Origin: Leucocoprinus leucothites
Lineage: Eukaryota > Basidiomycota > Agaricomycetes > Agaricales > Agaricaceae
Assembly (NCBI GenBank): GCA_013368445.1
Contig: JAACJO010000027.1
Span: 124,001-188,000, forward strand
Reading direction: 5' to 3'
DNA: 64,000 bases
Shown: in pieces, positions 53,560 to 64,000 of the stretch
Position numbering within the stretch: position 1 is the first letter of the stretch
Layout: each line of letters starts with the position of its first letter
Notes under the pieces: model-generated
Databases searched by the model: none
Seen by the model: the letters and a program-made list of their open reading frames with translations, nothing else
Told to the model about the DNA's origin: nothing
Translations under genes and position numbers: made by a program

Positions 53560-55152
53560 CAGTGGCTCAAAAAACTGTCCCAATGTTTTCGCATTTTGGA
53601 CATATTTGCTAATACCAGGGCAGATATATGGCCTAGCATCCTGAAAATATTCACACAGGTACCTTGACATATTGGCAGCATATATTCCCATGATCACATG
53701 ACCTTGTCCATCAATGAATTATTAATGAATTATCGAAAATATCTACTCATTGGGACAGTTTTTTGACCCTCTGTTATCTACCTACTCAATACTTTGTATG
53801 ACCTCCTCTTGCCCTGATAACTGCCTCAATCCTTCTGGGCATGGTTTCTATCAGCCTTTGGCACCTTTCTGCTGGATTCTTATTCCACTCCTCTACTAGC
53901 CTCTCCCACAATTCAAATACTCCCTTGGGTGGTCTTTCATATGCCTTCAGCTGGTCCTTCAGATAGGTCCAGAGGTGTTCAATGGGATTTAGGTCAGGGG
54001 ATTGTGCAGGGCATGATAGAACTTGAATGTTGTTGTCCACAAACCATTGTTGTCCCAGTTTTGAGGTGTGTTTTGGGTCATTATCCTACTGGAATATCCT
54101 CTCCTCCTCCTCCATCTCCAACTTTTCAAAGCTTTCCACCACCCCATTGTCCAAAATCTCGCAGTATTTCACTGCATCCATATTCTCTTGAACCTCAATC
54201 AGCTTTCCTACCCCATTCCACCCCATACACCCCCACACCATCATGTTACCACCTCCTCCATGTTTGACAGTAGAGAGAGTGGTCCTATCTGACAGTGGTT
54301 CCCTCCTCTCCTTCCAGGTATACACCTTTCCATCTGACCCAATCCTGTTGATCTTTGTTTCATCTGTCCACAACACCCTCTTCCAGTCCTCCACTGTCCA
54401 ATTCCTATGTTCATGTGCAGAGTCAAGGCATTCCTCACAATGTTACTTTTTGAGTAGAGGTCATTTGATCTTGGTTACAGAGCAAAATCCATTATCCTGA
54501 AGGGTATTTCTGACAGTTTGGGGTGTGACAGGGTCAGACCGAGTAGAGTTAATGAAATTTGTAGCCTGGACAGCATTATCTAGCTTTCCAGAGGTTATTT
54601 GGTGAATTATTGCTTTTTTATTATGAGGAGAAAGCTTGGAAGGACGTCCTCCCTTGTTGTTTTCCTTGTCCCCATCAACTTCTTTAGTGATCCTCCCAAC
54701 AGTAGACTTGCCTAGACCAGTTTTATGTTCAATATGGTACAAGGAATAGCCATCTTTGAGAAGAGAAGTAACTTGGGAGTATTAGGTAGAGGAGATAGCT
54801 TTCATGATGTAGTGGCAGGAAGAAAGACAGTTGTAGCCATCTCAACATGTCAACCAAGGTCACATGATCTTGTTTGCTACTCCCACACCTGCCCTGATGC
54901 TCCCCTGGCATGTTACAAGGTAGATACTGGGAGGCTGACAGGGGGTCAAAAAACTGTCCCAATGAGTAGATATTTTTAATAATTCATTACTAATTCATTG
55001 ATGGACAAGGTCATGTGATCATGGGAATATATGCTGCCAATATGTCAAGGTACCTGTGTGAATATTTTCAGGATGCTAGGCCATATATCTGCCCTGGTAT
55101 TAGCAAATATGTCCAAAATGCGAAAACATTGGGACAGTTTTTTGAGCCACTG
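53560..55152 (-). mobile_element. Tc1/mariner transposon copy 2
   Basis: The element begins CAGTGGCTCAAAAAACTG and ends with its complement, flanked by TA (53558-53559 and 55153-55154). The terminal inverted repeats are about 213 bp and nearly perfect, and each carries the internal inverted motif described for copy 1. Overall it differs from copy 1 by a few percent. The left flank is an MFS transporter fragment and the right flank gypsy-5. Confidence 0.92.
53786..54960 (-). pseudogene. Tc1-type transposase, copy 2
   Basis: The HTH part reads YHIEHKTGLGKSTVGRITKE and GGRPSKLSPHNKKAIIHQIT (54742-54461). The core has VLWTDETKINRIGSDG (54394-54086), then a stop exactly before the second catalytic Asp (RIFQ, stop, DNDPKHTS), and SPDLNPIEHLWTYLKDQLKA (54040-53786). 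The sites of the stops differ from copy 1 (which has stops near 31548 and 31265), so the copies decayed independently, and the two together cover every catalytic motif. Confidence 0.88.
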
Positions 55153-55159
55153 TAGCTCA

Positions 55160-56640
55160 AACTGAAGCCAATAACTGTTCATGCGAAAATAGAGGACAGA
55201 AATTATGAGGATTGACCAAAGTGTAGCCATTATTCCTCCCTTTAGGGTAGATGTCCCATCATCTAGTGAGAGTGTCAGGTTTGGTTCCAAGTCAGCCGGG
55301 TTGGAAACGGATGATGAGGTTGAACTGTGATATGAACTCAGACCAACAAGCCTGTCGACAAGTTAGGATCTTCATAGTGCAGAAGTATTCCAGGTTCTTG
55401 TGATCAGTAACAATGTCAATAGGAAGTGGGGCTCCTTCAAGGTAATGCCACCAGGTGCAGAAAGCCTCGAAGATAGCAAGGAGCTCTTTGTTGTGAGTGT
55501 CATAGTTTAACTTGGCCATGTTGAAGGTGTGGGAATGGAATGCAATCAGGTGGACTTTGTTGTCATCTGCGACAATGGACGGGATGGCAGCTAGCACATA
55601 ATCAGAAGCATTAGTCTCAATGATGATCTGGGCATCGGGTATCCAGTGAGTGAGTATAGGAGCAGTGGTGAACACTTATTTGAGGGAGTTAAAGGCTTTG
55701 TGACACTGTTCATTGAAATTCCACTTAGATGCTTTTTGGGTGAGGCATGTAAGTGGGACGATGATATCGGAATAGTTGTAAATGAAGCATCAATAGAAAT
55801 TGGCAAAACTGAGAAAAGACTGAATGTCTTTGACTTTCTTCAGTTCAGGCCACTCCTGGATGATTTTGATTTTGTCTTCCGACATTTTGAGACTGTCTGG
55901 TGAGAGGATATACCTAAGGTATTTGACAGAATCAGAATGGAACTCGCATTTTTCCGCTTTAGCATATAGGCCATGCTTGCAGAGCCACTTGAGGACATCT
56001 TGAACATGTTTCTTGTTTGTGTCGAGGTCATCAGAGTAGATAAGGATGTCATCAAGATAGACTGTGATGCAGACATCGAGGAGGTCGGAAAAGATGTCAT
56101 TCATGAACTGCTGGAAAGCTGTGGGTGCGTTGGTGGGTCTGAAAGGCATAACCAGCCATTCAAAAGATCCATAGCGGGTCCTGAAAGCTGTTTTCCATAT
56201 GTCTCCTTCAGTGATCCGAACGAGGTGGTAAGCATGTTGAAGGTCTATCTTAGTGTATATGCGGGCTTTGCGAGGAGAGTCGAGTAAGTCAGAAATGAGT
56301 GGAAGTGGGTAGCGATCCTTCTTGGTGATGCGATTAAGGCCACGGAAATCGACACAAAGTTGTAATGAACTGTCTTTCTTCTGAATGAAGAGAACGGGTG
56401 TGCCATGAGGCAAGGAAGTAGGGTGGATAAATCAAATAGATAGGTGTTCGTTGATGAATTCACAGAGCAACTCAAGCTCAGATGGAGATAATGAATAAAT
56501 GGTGCCAATGGGAGGTTGAGCACCCTCTTCAATATTGATTTTGAGATCATAAGGGCGATGCGGTGCAAGGCTGTCAGCACAAGCTTTGCTGAACACATCA
56601 GCAAATTCATGATATTCATCAGGCACTTTAGAAAGGTCAA
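55160..56640 (-). pseudogene. Gypsy-5 reverse transcriptase and RNase H
   Basis: RT is open from 56413 to 55790: MPHGTPVLFIQKKDSSLQLC, RIYTKIDLQHAYHLVRI (motif A), PTAFQQFMNDIFSDLLDVCI, and the intact catalytic VYLDDILIYSDDLD, ending LKKVKDIQSFLSFANFY. RNase H (55675-55292) has IIIETNASDYVLAAI, where the family has ETDAS (Asp changed to Asn), KLNYDTHNKELLAIFEAF with the catalytic Glu, and VTDHKNLEYF. After RFQPG the start of the integrase-side spacer (WDIYPKGRNNG-like) runs into the Tc1 junction. One stop separates RT from RNase H. The protease-RT linker 56640-56432 contains ADVFSKACADSLAPHRPYDL. Confidence 0.85.
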
Positions 56641-56644
56641 TTGA

Positions 56645-57540
56645 CTTGTCGGAAACCCAAGCTGAATTGGTGGAAGCAGAAGGCAAGCTGAGATTGAGGT
56701 GGAAGTTTACTGAACCAGGAAGGCGCGAAGCATGAATGTATGCAGCAGTGTTGATGATAGAAATGCGAGGAGCTGTTGCAATACCAGGAGTAGACATAGA
56801 AGTCCCAGAAGATGGTGAATTCAGAGGAGGAGTCTCAGCTGTCGGGCTAGGAGCGGGTGACGATGTAGGAACTGCTGTGGGAGTGGATGTGACACGGGCA
56901 GAAGGGGCAAGATTATCCTGCAAATGTGATCGGAAAGATATACTGCTTGAAACCCAGTCAATTAACGGATTGTAGTGGGTGAGCCAGTTGTGTCCAAGTA
57001 CCACAGAGCAGGAAGAATCAAGCTGAGTGACATAGAAGTCAATAGTCATAGATTCACCAGTAGAGAATGTAACAGGCAGATTCACAAGTTCAGTAATGTA
57101 ACTATTTGACGATCCGTCAAATAGGCAAGGCTCGATAGGAGGTAAGGGCAAAGTCAGAAGAGAGTGAGTGCAGATGAAATCAGAATCTATGAAGCAATGA
57201 GTCAAGCCGGAATCAACAAGAGCACAAAACAGTATCTGTTGAATATTATCAGATGAGCAAATGAGAGAAGAAGTGAGGGAAGCAATAAGCGAATTTGGGT
57301 CAGAAAGAGCGGACGCATTGAGGCAGAGGAGACTCTCTGGTGTACAGATGAGCTCAATGCAACCCCCAGTCTGTGCAGAGTCCTGAGGGTCGCCCTCTAT
57401 TTTTCTGGACTCTTTTCAGAGTCCTTGGACAGAGCTGCTTCAGCCTCATGGATCTTGGCCTGATTTTGTTTCTTGTGGCAATTTTCAACCTTTTGCCCTT
57501 TGCCACCACAGAATAGACAGAGATCTTCATCGAGGCATCA
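56645..57540 (-). pseudogene. Gypsy-5 zinc knuckle and aspartic protease
   Basis: Near 57530-57480 the frame reads CLFCGGKGQKVENC, a zinc knuckle whose His is replaced by Gln. The protease follows with CALVDSGLTHCFIDSDF (catalytic DSG), LPVTFSTGESMTIDFYVTQ and SCSVVLGHNWLTHYNPLIDW, the second conserved strand of gypsy proteases. A Ser/Pro/Thr-rich linker (56930-56770) leads to the RT. The ORF 57205-56432 is open; the DSG loop lies just upstream of its first Met. Confidence 0.8.
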
Positions 57541-57711
57541 TTTTTGCTCCTTGGGTGTCAGTTTGCCATTTTGGCCAAGTTTGCTAGAGAGGTTGAATTT
57601 CGGCATAGGGCGTTGGTTACTGGATGTGGATGGAGCGGGGGTGTTGGATTTGGTAGTTGGGGCCTGTGACTGATTACGGTTGCTGTTGTTGTTGCTGTTA
57701 CTGTTGTTGCC

Positions 57712-58983
57712 TCAATTGTTGTTGTTGTTGTTGCCAGGTTGAGAATGGCCACATGTTGGACTTGGGTTGGAAGGATTGGAGGTCAAGGGCTTGTTGGGCT
57801 GTTTCCGACTCAGAGAATCGGCAGCATCCTTCTCTGCAGTGCAGGCACAAACACATTCACAGTCACACTCCCAGTAGCATCCATCATAAACAATGGCCAA
57901 ATGGTGCATTTCTTTGAAGGTAGTAGGTTTGTCCTGCTTGCGAGTGCTGAGCGGGTCTTGGATGCAGTTCGGCAAGCCTTTGTAATAATGGTGACAGAGG
58001 ACCTCATCATTCCAACCGAGTTGGGAGGTGTGTTTGAGGAACTCTACGTTGTAGGTAGCAATCTTGTCACCTGGTTTCATGTGAAGGGTATCAAGCATCT
58101 CAGCTGCTTCTCCCTTTGGGTTGGCAATGCCAAAATACATACAGAGCTCGCGGACAAATGCACTCCAATTGTCAAACCAGTCAAGCACAACACCAGTGAG
58201 GTAGGTCATGGCGAAGTCGACTTTCTAATTGTTGTGCTGGAACTGAGTGGGGTTGGCTCAGAAATATAGACAGCATTGGATTAGGAAAGTGTTGAGTTTT
58301 TGGGGATCAGAGCCACTGAAAGTGTCTGGAAGGTGAGCCTTATTGACACGAGTCTGGTTGGCTTGTGCAGCCACTTGGTGATCAAGATTGTCAGTGAGCC
58401 TACCCAAGGCATCAGCTAGACGATTGTTGTTGGGATCCTGTCGGGGAGCTTGGGGGTGAGGTGCCCATCGAGGAGGAAGAGGCTCATCATCAGAGGAGTG
58501 GGAAGGATCCTCAGGATCATTGCCATCGGGGTCACTAGGGCCACCAGGAGAGCCATTATAGATGGGTTCATCGTCTTCATCATCGCCATTGTGGCCCATA
58601 GATTGATTATCAGCATAGTCTGGACCATCAGAGTCACCCAGTTCCAAGGGGTCGGATGGTTCTCTATCAGATGGCAGACCGCCAGGTGGGGCAGGAGTTC
58701 TGGGAGGACAGATATTTTGAAAATGATGAGGAGGCAGTGGAGGAGAACTAGCAGATCGAGGAGTTTCTGGAAGATTAGGATTAAGACGACGGGCACGGAT
58801 ACTGATATGAGAATTATTGTCAGTCAGATGAAAAGAGCTTGGGACAGGTGGAGGAGTGTGAGAGTGTTTCCGCTCTGGTTGTGTAACGGTGGAGGTCTTG
58901 CCCTTGATAGTACGGGTGTTGACCATGATGACAGAAGTGCAAGTGCAACAGTAGAATCTGAGTCTGATAATACTGTTAAGCAC
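57712..58983 (-). pseudogene. Gypsy-5 gag
   Basis: Gag opens near 58925 with MVNTRTIKGKTSTVTQ, followed by a Pro/Ser/Asp-rich disordered region to about 58380, a short coiled segment (LADALGRLTDNLDHQVAAQ) and the capsid part TFSGSDPQKLNTFLIQCCLY. A stop near 58258 separates it from DFAMTYLTGVVLDWFDNW, EMLDTLHMKPGDKIATYNVE and LCHHYYKGLPNCIQDPL (58209-57712). The C-terminal tail has a (N)6 run caused by a GTT repeat. A gag with the same plan occurs in gypsy-4. One stop is the only clear lesion. Confidence 0.82.
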
Positions 58984-59005
58984 ACAAACACTATGGGTGG
59001 GGAGC

Positions 59006-59532
59006 TGACATCTGGGGCTGGATGGACAGAGGTGGGACAGAGGTTATAGCAGGAGCAGGTCATCAAACACAGGAGCAGGTCATGGCCTCAACTTATGTGT
59101 TGTGCTGTCTACTGATGCTTGACCAGGATTTCAGACAAGATAAGAGAGCAGAGGATGAACAGAGAGTAGAGGAAAGTAGTGTATCACTAAGTTGATTATC
59201 AGACTGAGGAATCTGAATACAAAGTCATGCTACTTATATACGATGCAGAATATAGGATTGGATAAGGAAAACAAGCAAAGTAGTAAATGGAGAAATAATC
59301 AAAGTGGAGTCCGCAAATTTTACAAGGCTAGAAGATATAAAATTTACTATTAAACAGTTGTCAGAAAATTTTGATAAGGCGGTATGAATTAATAAGATGA
59401 AAGATGTTAGAATAAGTCCAAAGGCAAAAGACTGATAAAAACCAATGTAACTGAAATGTGAAAAAGGATAGGAGTTCATGAAAATATACCAAGTCTGAAC
59501 TGTGAGCCAGTATTGAGGATCGGCTTGTGACA
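59006..59532 (-). repeat. Gypsy-5 5' LTR
   Basis: On the minus strand it runs TGTCACAAGCCGATCC to CCCCAGATGTCA, 527 bp. Shared blocks with the solo LTR family include CCTCAACTTATGTGTTGTGC and GATTATCAGACTGAGGAAT. The gag start lies about 80 bp downstream on the minus strand. Confidence 0.8.
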
Positions 59533-59739
59533 GCTATGCTTGATACACCAAGTAATGTACACACTTGATCCACCATCCATGTCACCTCCAGTGTCCCAAT
59601 TGGGATACCGCTACCACTGATATCAGCATGAGCTCCATCAGTCCAACCACACTGCACCATGCAGGCTCCCATTGACACCCATTTGGGATAGCCTATATTT
59701 AAGTACAGCAGAACAGCCACCTCATTCTAATTACCATCA

Positions 59740-61218
59740 ATGCACCCAGAGACAGACATTGATATACCTATGGAGGATGATGCCAACCCCCTGGCAGGGG
59801 AACCAGAGGGTGAGGACAGTGGAGAGGACTACTACAACTGCCCAGGACCCCTACCACCACTATGGGACAAAATTGAGATCCAAGGAACAAAGGAGCACAG
59901 GAACAATATGTGTGGTGCCCTATTGCCATCACTATTCTACACTACCCATAACAACACTGTCTATGCAGGGACATCAGCTCGAGACACATCCCTCATGGAA
60001 CTACAACACAAAGGCACATATCACCATACACCAGACCACCCCATCTATGCTGTTGCCCCCTGAGGATTACCACAAATGCCAGGTGAAGCACAAAAGCTCC
60101 TTTACCTGATACATGACCCATCCAGGCATGGCCCTCACCAAATCAAGGCATTCTACCTGATGCTAGAGGTGTTATCCCTAATGCACTGTGTTAGTAACTG
60201 CATGTGTGATCACACTATGCAATGGGTGCTCAACTCATCTGGATTTGACCCTACTATTGACAAACCTCAGCTTCTCCTATCTGATATGCCATCAGAAGGG
60301 CCTACTCATGACTTTGGACCCATCACAAACACAGATGGCAATATCATGGTAGAGCTGCCATCACTGAATACAGGGTATCTTCACATTGACGACCACACTG
60401 AGTACCTTCTGTTTCATAATCATCTGGGATCCCCACATTATCATCATGGGGTCATATTTGACCAACTTTGATGGGTCAAATGACAATTGGTATTTACACA
60501 TACCCTTATCTGGATACTATGTCAAACCAAGGATCACAACACCTGCTGCCACTTTGCATTCTTCTTCAACATCATCACAGCCTTACTCCATTGATATCAT
60601 GATGCAATCACTACCCATAATCAGAACTATGCTATACAACTGTTCATCAAGTAAAATGGACCTGTATTCCATGTATATCCCACTGACATACCCCTGAACA
60701 ACTTGGACCTCATTGATGTCAATCTTGTCCTCACGATACTGATTGATAATCGAATTCTCCCTACCTGGGTAGACACAGTGTACCCTACTGCACTTCACAA
60801 TTTTGACCAGGCATACAATCATAAAACCATATCAGTGGATTTCCTCAACAATCTAGATGATGAGTGTGTCAATTGCATCAATCATTATGGAGAACCCCCA
60901 GCTGTGGAAGCCCTTAGCAGATGGACAACCCCATCACCATCTGATATACTACGACTCACCCACATATTCCATTGCACATACTCATTGATGGGCACTCACC
61001 TGGCCTCTGCTCCAGAATGGCTCCCAGCTGGTATCAACCCTACATACATATTGTTGAAGAGTCGAGATTATGGCCAGAGAACACAGCCCATGTCTACACC
61101 CCCTGCTGAAGAACCTACCAACACTTCTGACTCAGTGAATACTCTAATGAATTGGGACCCATCTATTGAACACATCATGACCACTGGAGCCTCTCGTACT
61201 CTCCATAATTGTCAATGA
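59740..61218 (+). other. Unidentified coding-like block, plus strand
   Basis: Three long open stretches follow each other: 59740-60063 (PETDIDIPMEDDANPLAGEP, acidic), 60076-60471 (RHGPHQIKAFYLMLEVLSLM, LLSDMPSEGPTHDFGPITNT) and 60703-61218 (MDLIDVNLVLTILIDNRILP, FLNNLDDECVNCINHYGEPP, ILRLTHIFHCTYSLMGTHLA). Breaks between them could be stops or introns. The block is poor in CG, like the decayed repeats. No catalytic motif or known domain is visible. Possibly one ORF of an unrecognised mobile element. The 59533-59739 and 61219-61517 flanks show nothing further. Confidence 0.4.
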
Positions 61219-61517
61219 CATGGTTGCTCTGCTTCCCCAGTACCAACTGATCATCATATCTGCCAGAACTGCACCAGTTCTGAAACACTACATCCCTTGC
61301 ATCATAATCCTTTTTCACCCACATCACTTGTATTATCTTGTATTATAGATGGATAAGACTGGCTAGCAGTCTTGAGAGAGGGATGTGTAACCCTGGTGCA
61401 TTATCCTTACTAGTGTGACTTATCTCTATAGTACACTTTGTAGTACTTAGTAGTAGTCACACTACACCTGTCATGGTAGTTACTTTCTTCAATACCACCA
61501 CCTGTGCAGATCTATTC

Positions 61518-62111
61518 TGTCAGAAGACTAAGTACCTCACTGGGAACCTATATGGGTTTCAAGGACAGAGGAGCAGAGATGACTGATCCAGTCCACAAAC
61601 ATGGGAGTGGATCTTGGCCTCAACTTATGTGTTGTGCCACTACTGATGCTGACCTGGATTTTGGAAACAGATAGAGACAGGAGGGTGAGGAGAGAGCAGA
61701 GGTCAGACAAAGTAGTAACACATGACTTAGTCAATTGTCAGACTGAGGAATATGGTACAAGTTCAACTACTTATATATGAGGCAGTGGATAGGGTCAGAT
61801 AGAAAGAAACAAAGATATAGCAGAAAAAGGATAAGAGAATAATTAGCATCCAACATCTCGGAAAGGCTAGAAGATAATAATATCCAACATTGGAAGAAGA
61901 CTAGAAATGACAAGAGGAATGAAACATGACATGACATGAGAAAGTCCAAATACAACATGCCAGAAGCCAAAGGGTAAAGAAGAAGAGTGGAGTAAATAGA
62001 GTGGAAGTGAGCCAAAGTGATAGGACAGAAAAACAGTATGCATAACAGATCCTGAGCCAAGAAAGTAAAGGTAATATCAGCCAGACCTGTCTGCAGGATT
62101 GGATTGTGACA
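61518..62111 (-). mobile_element. Solo LTR of the gypsy-5 family, second copy
   Basis: The 594-bp unit runs TGTCAGAAGACTAAG to GGATTGTGACA. From about 61560 onwards it is over 90% alike to the LTRs at 640-1283 and 63366-63971; its first 40 bp are shortened and diverged. Flanks TATTC and ATTAA do not form a duplication, and the sequences on its two sides belong to different unidentified blocks. Confidence 0.8.
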
Positions 62112-63365
62112 ATTAATGTACTCCCTATAATGATAAGGAGTTGCAAACAAAATAGCTGCCAGATGCATGAAGTGTACCTGAGCATTACACACATCACCCT
62201 CATCTTTTCATGCAAAGAAATGGCATAGGTTGTAGCTGTCCTGTGAGTGACAATTGACAGCACATCAATAATCAAATACAAGACCATGGGCATGATTGCC
62301 CATGCCTGGTCTGTAATGATGCATAGTGTATCAACTGGTCTGGTTGATGTCAAGAAGGTGGGCACCAGTGGGTTAGGTGAAGCCCATGCCTTTGGTGCAG
62401 TTATTTGGGTTGGAAACCCATGTGGCCTCCAAATCACAGGAAATCTGAGGATTCATATGCTCCTCAAGGATGGTGGTGATTCCAACACCCCAGTTCTTTG
62501 GATCAAAGTGGGTTTGGCAGTGTAAATAAATCATAGCATCATCCCAAAGCTTAGGTTCAACATACTGAGTGATGTTATATAACTCAGCCAGTAAAATGTG
62601 AGCTTCCACATGTTGCTTGATGGGGTTGTGTGTGCAGAGGATGAACTTGAAAAGTTCATCCACTTCTAGTGGGCTACTAGGCAACCTATATTGAGCCTTT
62701 TTATAGATCAGCTCTTTTTTGCAATCAGGGATGTAAGATTCCCCAGTCCTCTTCTCATAGTTTGATGTGTGTGTCACTGACTTCCTAGCATATATGTAGT
62801 TGGAGGTAGGGCTCCAATACAAATGCTGGCTAAACATACTGTCTAGATGATTGTCCCAAGTACTACCCAGGAGATTTCCATCAGGTACTTATACAAGCTG
62901 AACTCTGCTGGTATGATATCATCATGTCCATGGAAGCTATGCAGGCAAACATGGCCTACATACAAGGGAGGAGGTGGAGGAAGATGAGAAGAGTGCATAG
63001 TAGCACTCTTCTTCTTCTTCTTCTTTCTTTGTCTGTTATCAGAACTATCCTCATCCAACTCTGATGAGTTGCCAAGTTCAGCTTGTTGGGTGAGGGTTAG
63101 ACCCCCACCAAAATGGTAATCACTAGGAGCCAGTGGTTTGAATTCCACTTGGATTAACAGCCCATAGTTACAAGAGTCTGAGTATGGAACAGGAATGCCT
63201 GGTCCTGTGGGTAAGAGGATGTCCTGTGGGACATCTTTATGCTGATAGAAATCGGCCTGTGGGTCAGGAACATTGCCCATCCAGATAGCATTGGAATAGG
63301 GAAGTGTTGTAGCATCAGGGCCCCAGCCCTGATGCTGGCATGTAGGAAGTGGGTCATCCTGAGGT
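62112..63365 (-). other. Unidentified coding-like block, minus strand
   Basis: Open minus-strand stretches are 63357-63280 (MTHFLHASIRAGALMLQHFP), 63280-62843 (MGNVPDPQADFYQHKDVPQD, then a Lys-rich run and VGHVCLHSFHGHDDIIPAEF) and 62837-62373 (SPLEVDELFKFILCTHNPIK, HILLAELYNITQYVEPKLWD, HFDPKNWGVGITTILEEHMN). A further stretch continues to 62112 in shifted frames. The block continues beyond the solo LTR at 63366, because that LTR has a perfect target duplication in it. It is CG-poor and decayed. I recognise no domain; an ORF of an unclassified mobile element is possible. Confidence 0.4.
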
Positions 63366-63971
63366 TGTCAAGAACTGGGTTACTAAGGGACAGGGGATGG
63401 AGCCAATGTGCAAGACTGGGTGTCTAGGACAGAGCAGAGATGACTGATCCAGTTGTTGAACACAGGAGCAGGTCCTGGCCTCAACTTATGTGTTGTGCCA
63501 CTACTGACACTAACCTGGATTTCAGAAACAGATAGAGACAGGAGGGCAAGGAGAGAGCAGAGATCAGACAAAGTAGTAACATGTGACTTAGTCGATTATC
63601 AGACTGAGGAATATGGTACAAGTTTGACTACTTATATACAAGGCAGTAGATAGGATCAGATAGAAAGAAACAAAGATATAGCAGAAAAAGGATAAGAGGA
63701 TAATTAGTGGCTGACATTTCAGAAAGGCTAGAAGATAATAATATCCAACATTGGAAGAAGACTAGAAATGACAAGAGGAATGAAACATGACATGACATGA
63801 GAAAATCCGAATATAACACACCAGAAGCCAAAGGGTAAAGAAGAAGAGTGGAGTGAATGGAGTGGAAGTGAGCTGAAGCAATAGGATGGAAAACAGTATG
63901 CATAACAGATTCTGAGTGAAGAAAACAAAGGTAATACCAGCCAGGCCAGTCCACTGGATCAGATTGTGACA
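63366..63971 (-). mobile_element. Solo LTR of the gypsy-5 family, third copy
   Basis: The 606-bp unit runs TGTCAAGAACTGGG to CAGATTGTGACA and is flanked by GAGGT on both sides (63361-63365 and 63972-63976), a perfect 5-bp duplication. It is closely similar to 640-1283 along its full length. The sequence 63972-64000 is the continuation of the interrupted block. Confidence 0.9.
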
Positions 63972-64000
63972 GAGGTACAGTTGATCTATCATATGAAACT

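Larger units (their letters stand above)
55153..59532 (-). mobile_element. Gypsy-5: young Ty3/gypsy element without integrase and 3' LTR
   Basis: The minus-strand order from the right is 5' LTR (59006-59532), gag, protease, RT and RNase H; the sequence ends at 55153, exactly at the Tc1 element. CG dinucleotides are frequent and reading frames are long, with few stops, so it is among the youngest elements here. Its LTR belongs to the family of the solo LTRs at 640-1283, 61518-62111 and 63366-63971, although it is a diverged member. Confidence 0.88.

Noticed and set aside
57657..57760. Trinucleotide (GTT)n tract as a regulatory or expansion locus
   Set aside because: It encodes the Asn-rich tail of gypsy-5 gag and is short and imperfect.
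1..64000. A defence or secondary-metabolite gene cluster
   Set aside because: No backbone enzymes, tailoring genes or defence modules were seen; nearly all coding potential is explained by mobile elements and a few host gene fragments.

Overview
This window looks like repeat-saturated heterochromatin of a filamentous basidiomycete, most likely an agaricomycete-type fungus. The evidence is the company of elements (fungal LINE, Ty3/gypsy and chromodomain gypsy elements, pogo, Tc1 and DDE_3-like transposons) and a few host-type genes with introns of about 40-60 bp bounded by GT and AG (recyclin/RCY1-like, zuotin/ZUO1-like, a DnaQ-type exonuclease gene, an MFS transporter fragment). No database could be searched, so the taxonomic reading is inference. 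Most elements are strongly depleted of CG dinucleotides and full of TGA stops and transition differences, as expected after cytosine methylation followed by C-to-T decay. A few insertions that still contain CG look young.

Layout. 1-5.8 kb: a minus-strand LINE running off the left edge, split by a solo LTR (640-1283) and a CG-rich copia-like LTR (about 1923-2834). 5.8-8.56 kb: a plus-strand gypsy remnant. 8.57-13.72 kb: a rearranged minus-strand chromovirus whose two LTR ends face each other, with a zinc-knuckle ORF downstream of integrase. 14.03-29.77 kb: a pogo-like transposase gene split by a complete but dead gypsy element (14296-28748, LTRs of 226 bp). That gypsy element carries a DDE transposon (18974-22646, itself carrying a solo LTR) and a hAT-like element (25787-27258). 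28997-29357 is a solo LTR with a perfect target duplication. 29.8-32.1 kb: a long-inverted-repeat element interrupted by a Tc1-type transposon.

32.2-42.7 kb: two inverted copies (B and C) of the same DDE transposon. B is cut by the LTR and gag of another gypsy element; C is interrupted by a complete pogo element with perfect 23-bp terminal repeats. A 1.44-kb stretch of B and C differs by one base as far as I could see, while the DNA on both sides is only about 90% alike. 42.7-45.8 kb: foldback elements, purine-rich minisatellite DNA and a long hairpin.

45.8-53.5 kb is the only gene-like island. It holds the tail of an unknown minus-strand gene, a decayed RCY1-like gene, a ZUO1-like fragment joined behind it, a 561-bp MITE related to the DDE transposon, a fairly well preserved exonuclease/HTH gene, and an MFS transporter remnant. 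53.6-55.15 kb is a second Tc1 copy. 55.15-59.53 kb is a young minus-strand gypsy element (RNase H, RT, protease, gag, 5' LTR) lacking its integrase end. 59.5-64 kb holds two unidentified ORF blocks and two more solo LTRs of that gypsy's LTR family.

The genes do not form a pathway. The region is best read as layered insertions, many of them datable relative to one another by target-site duplications, with host gene fragments trapped between them. No rRNA, CRISPR array or standard tRNA gene was found.
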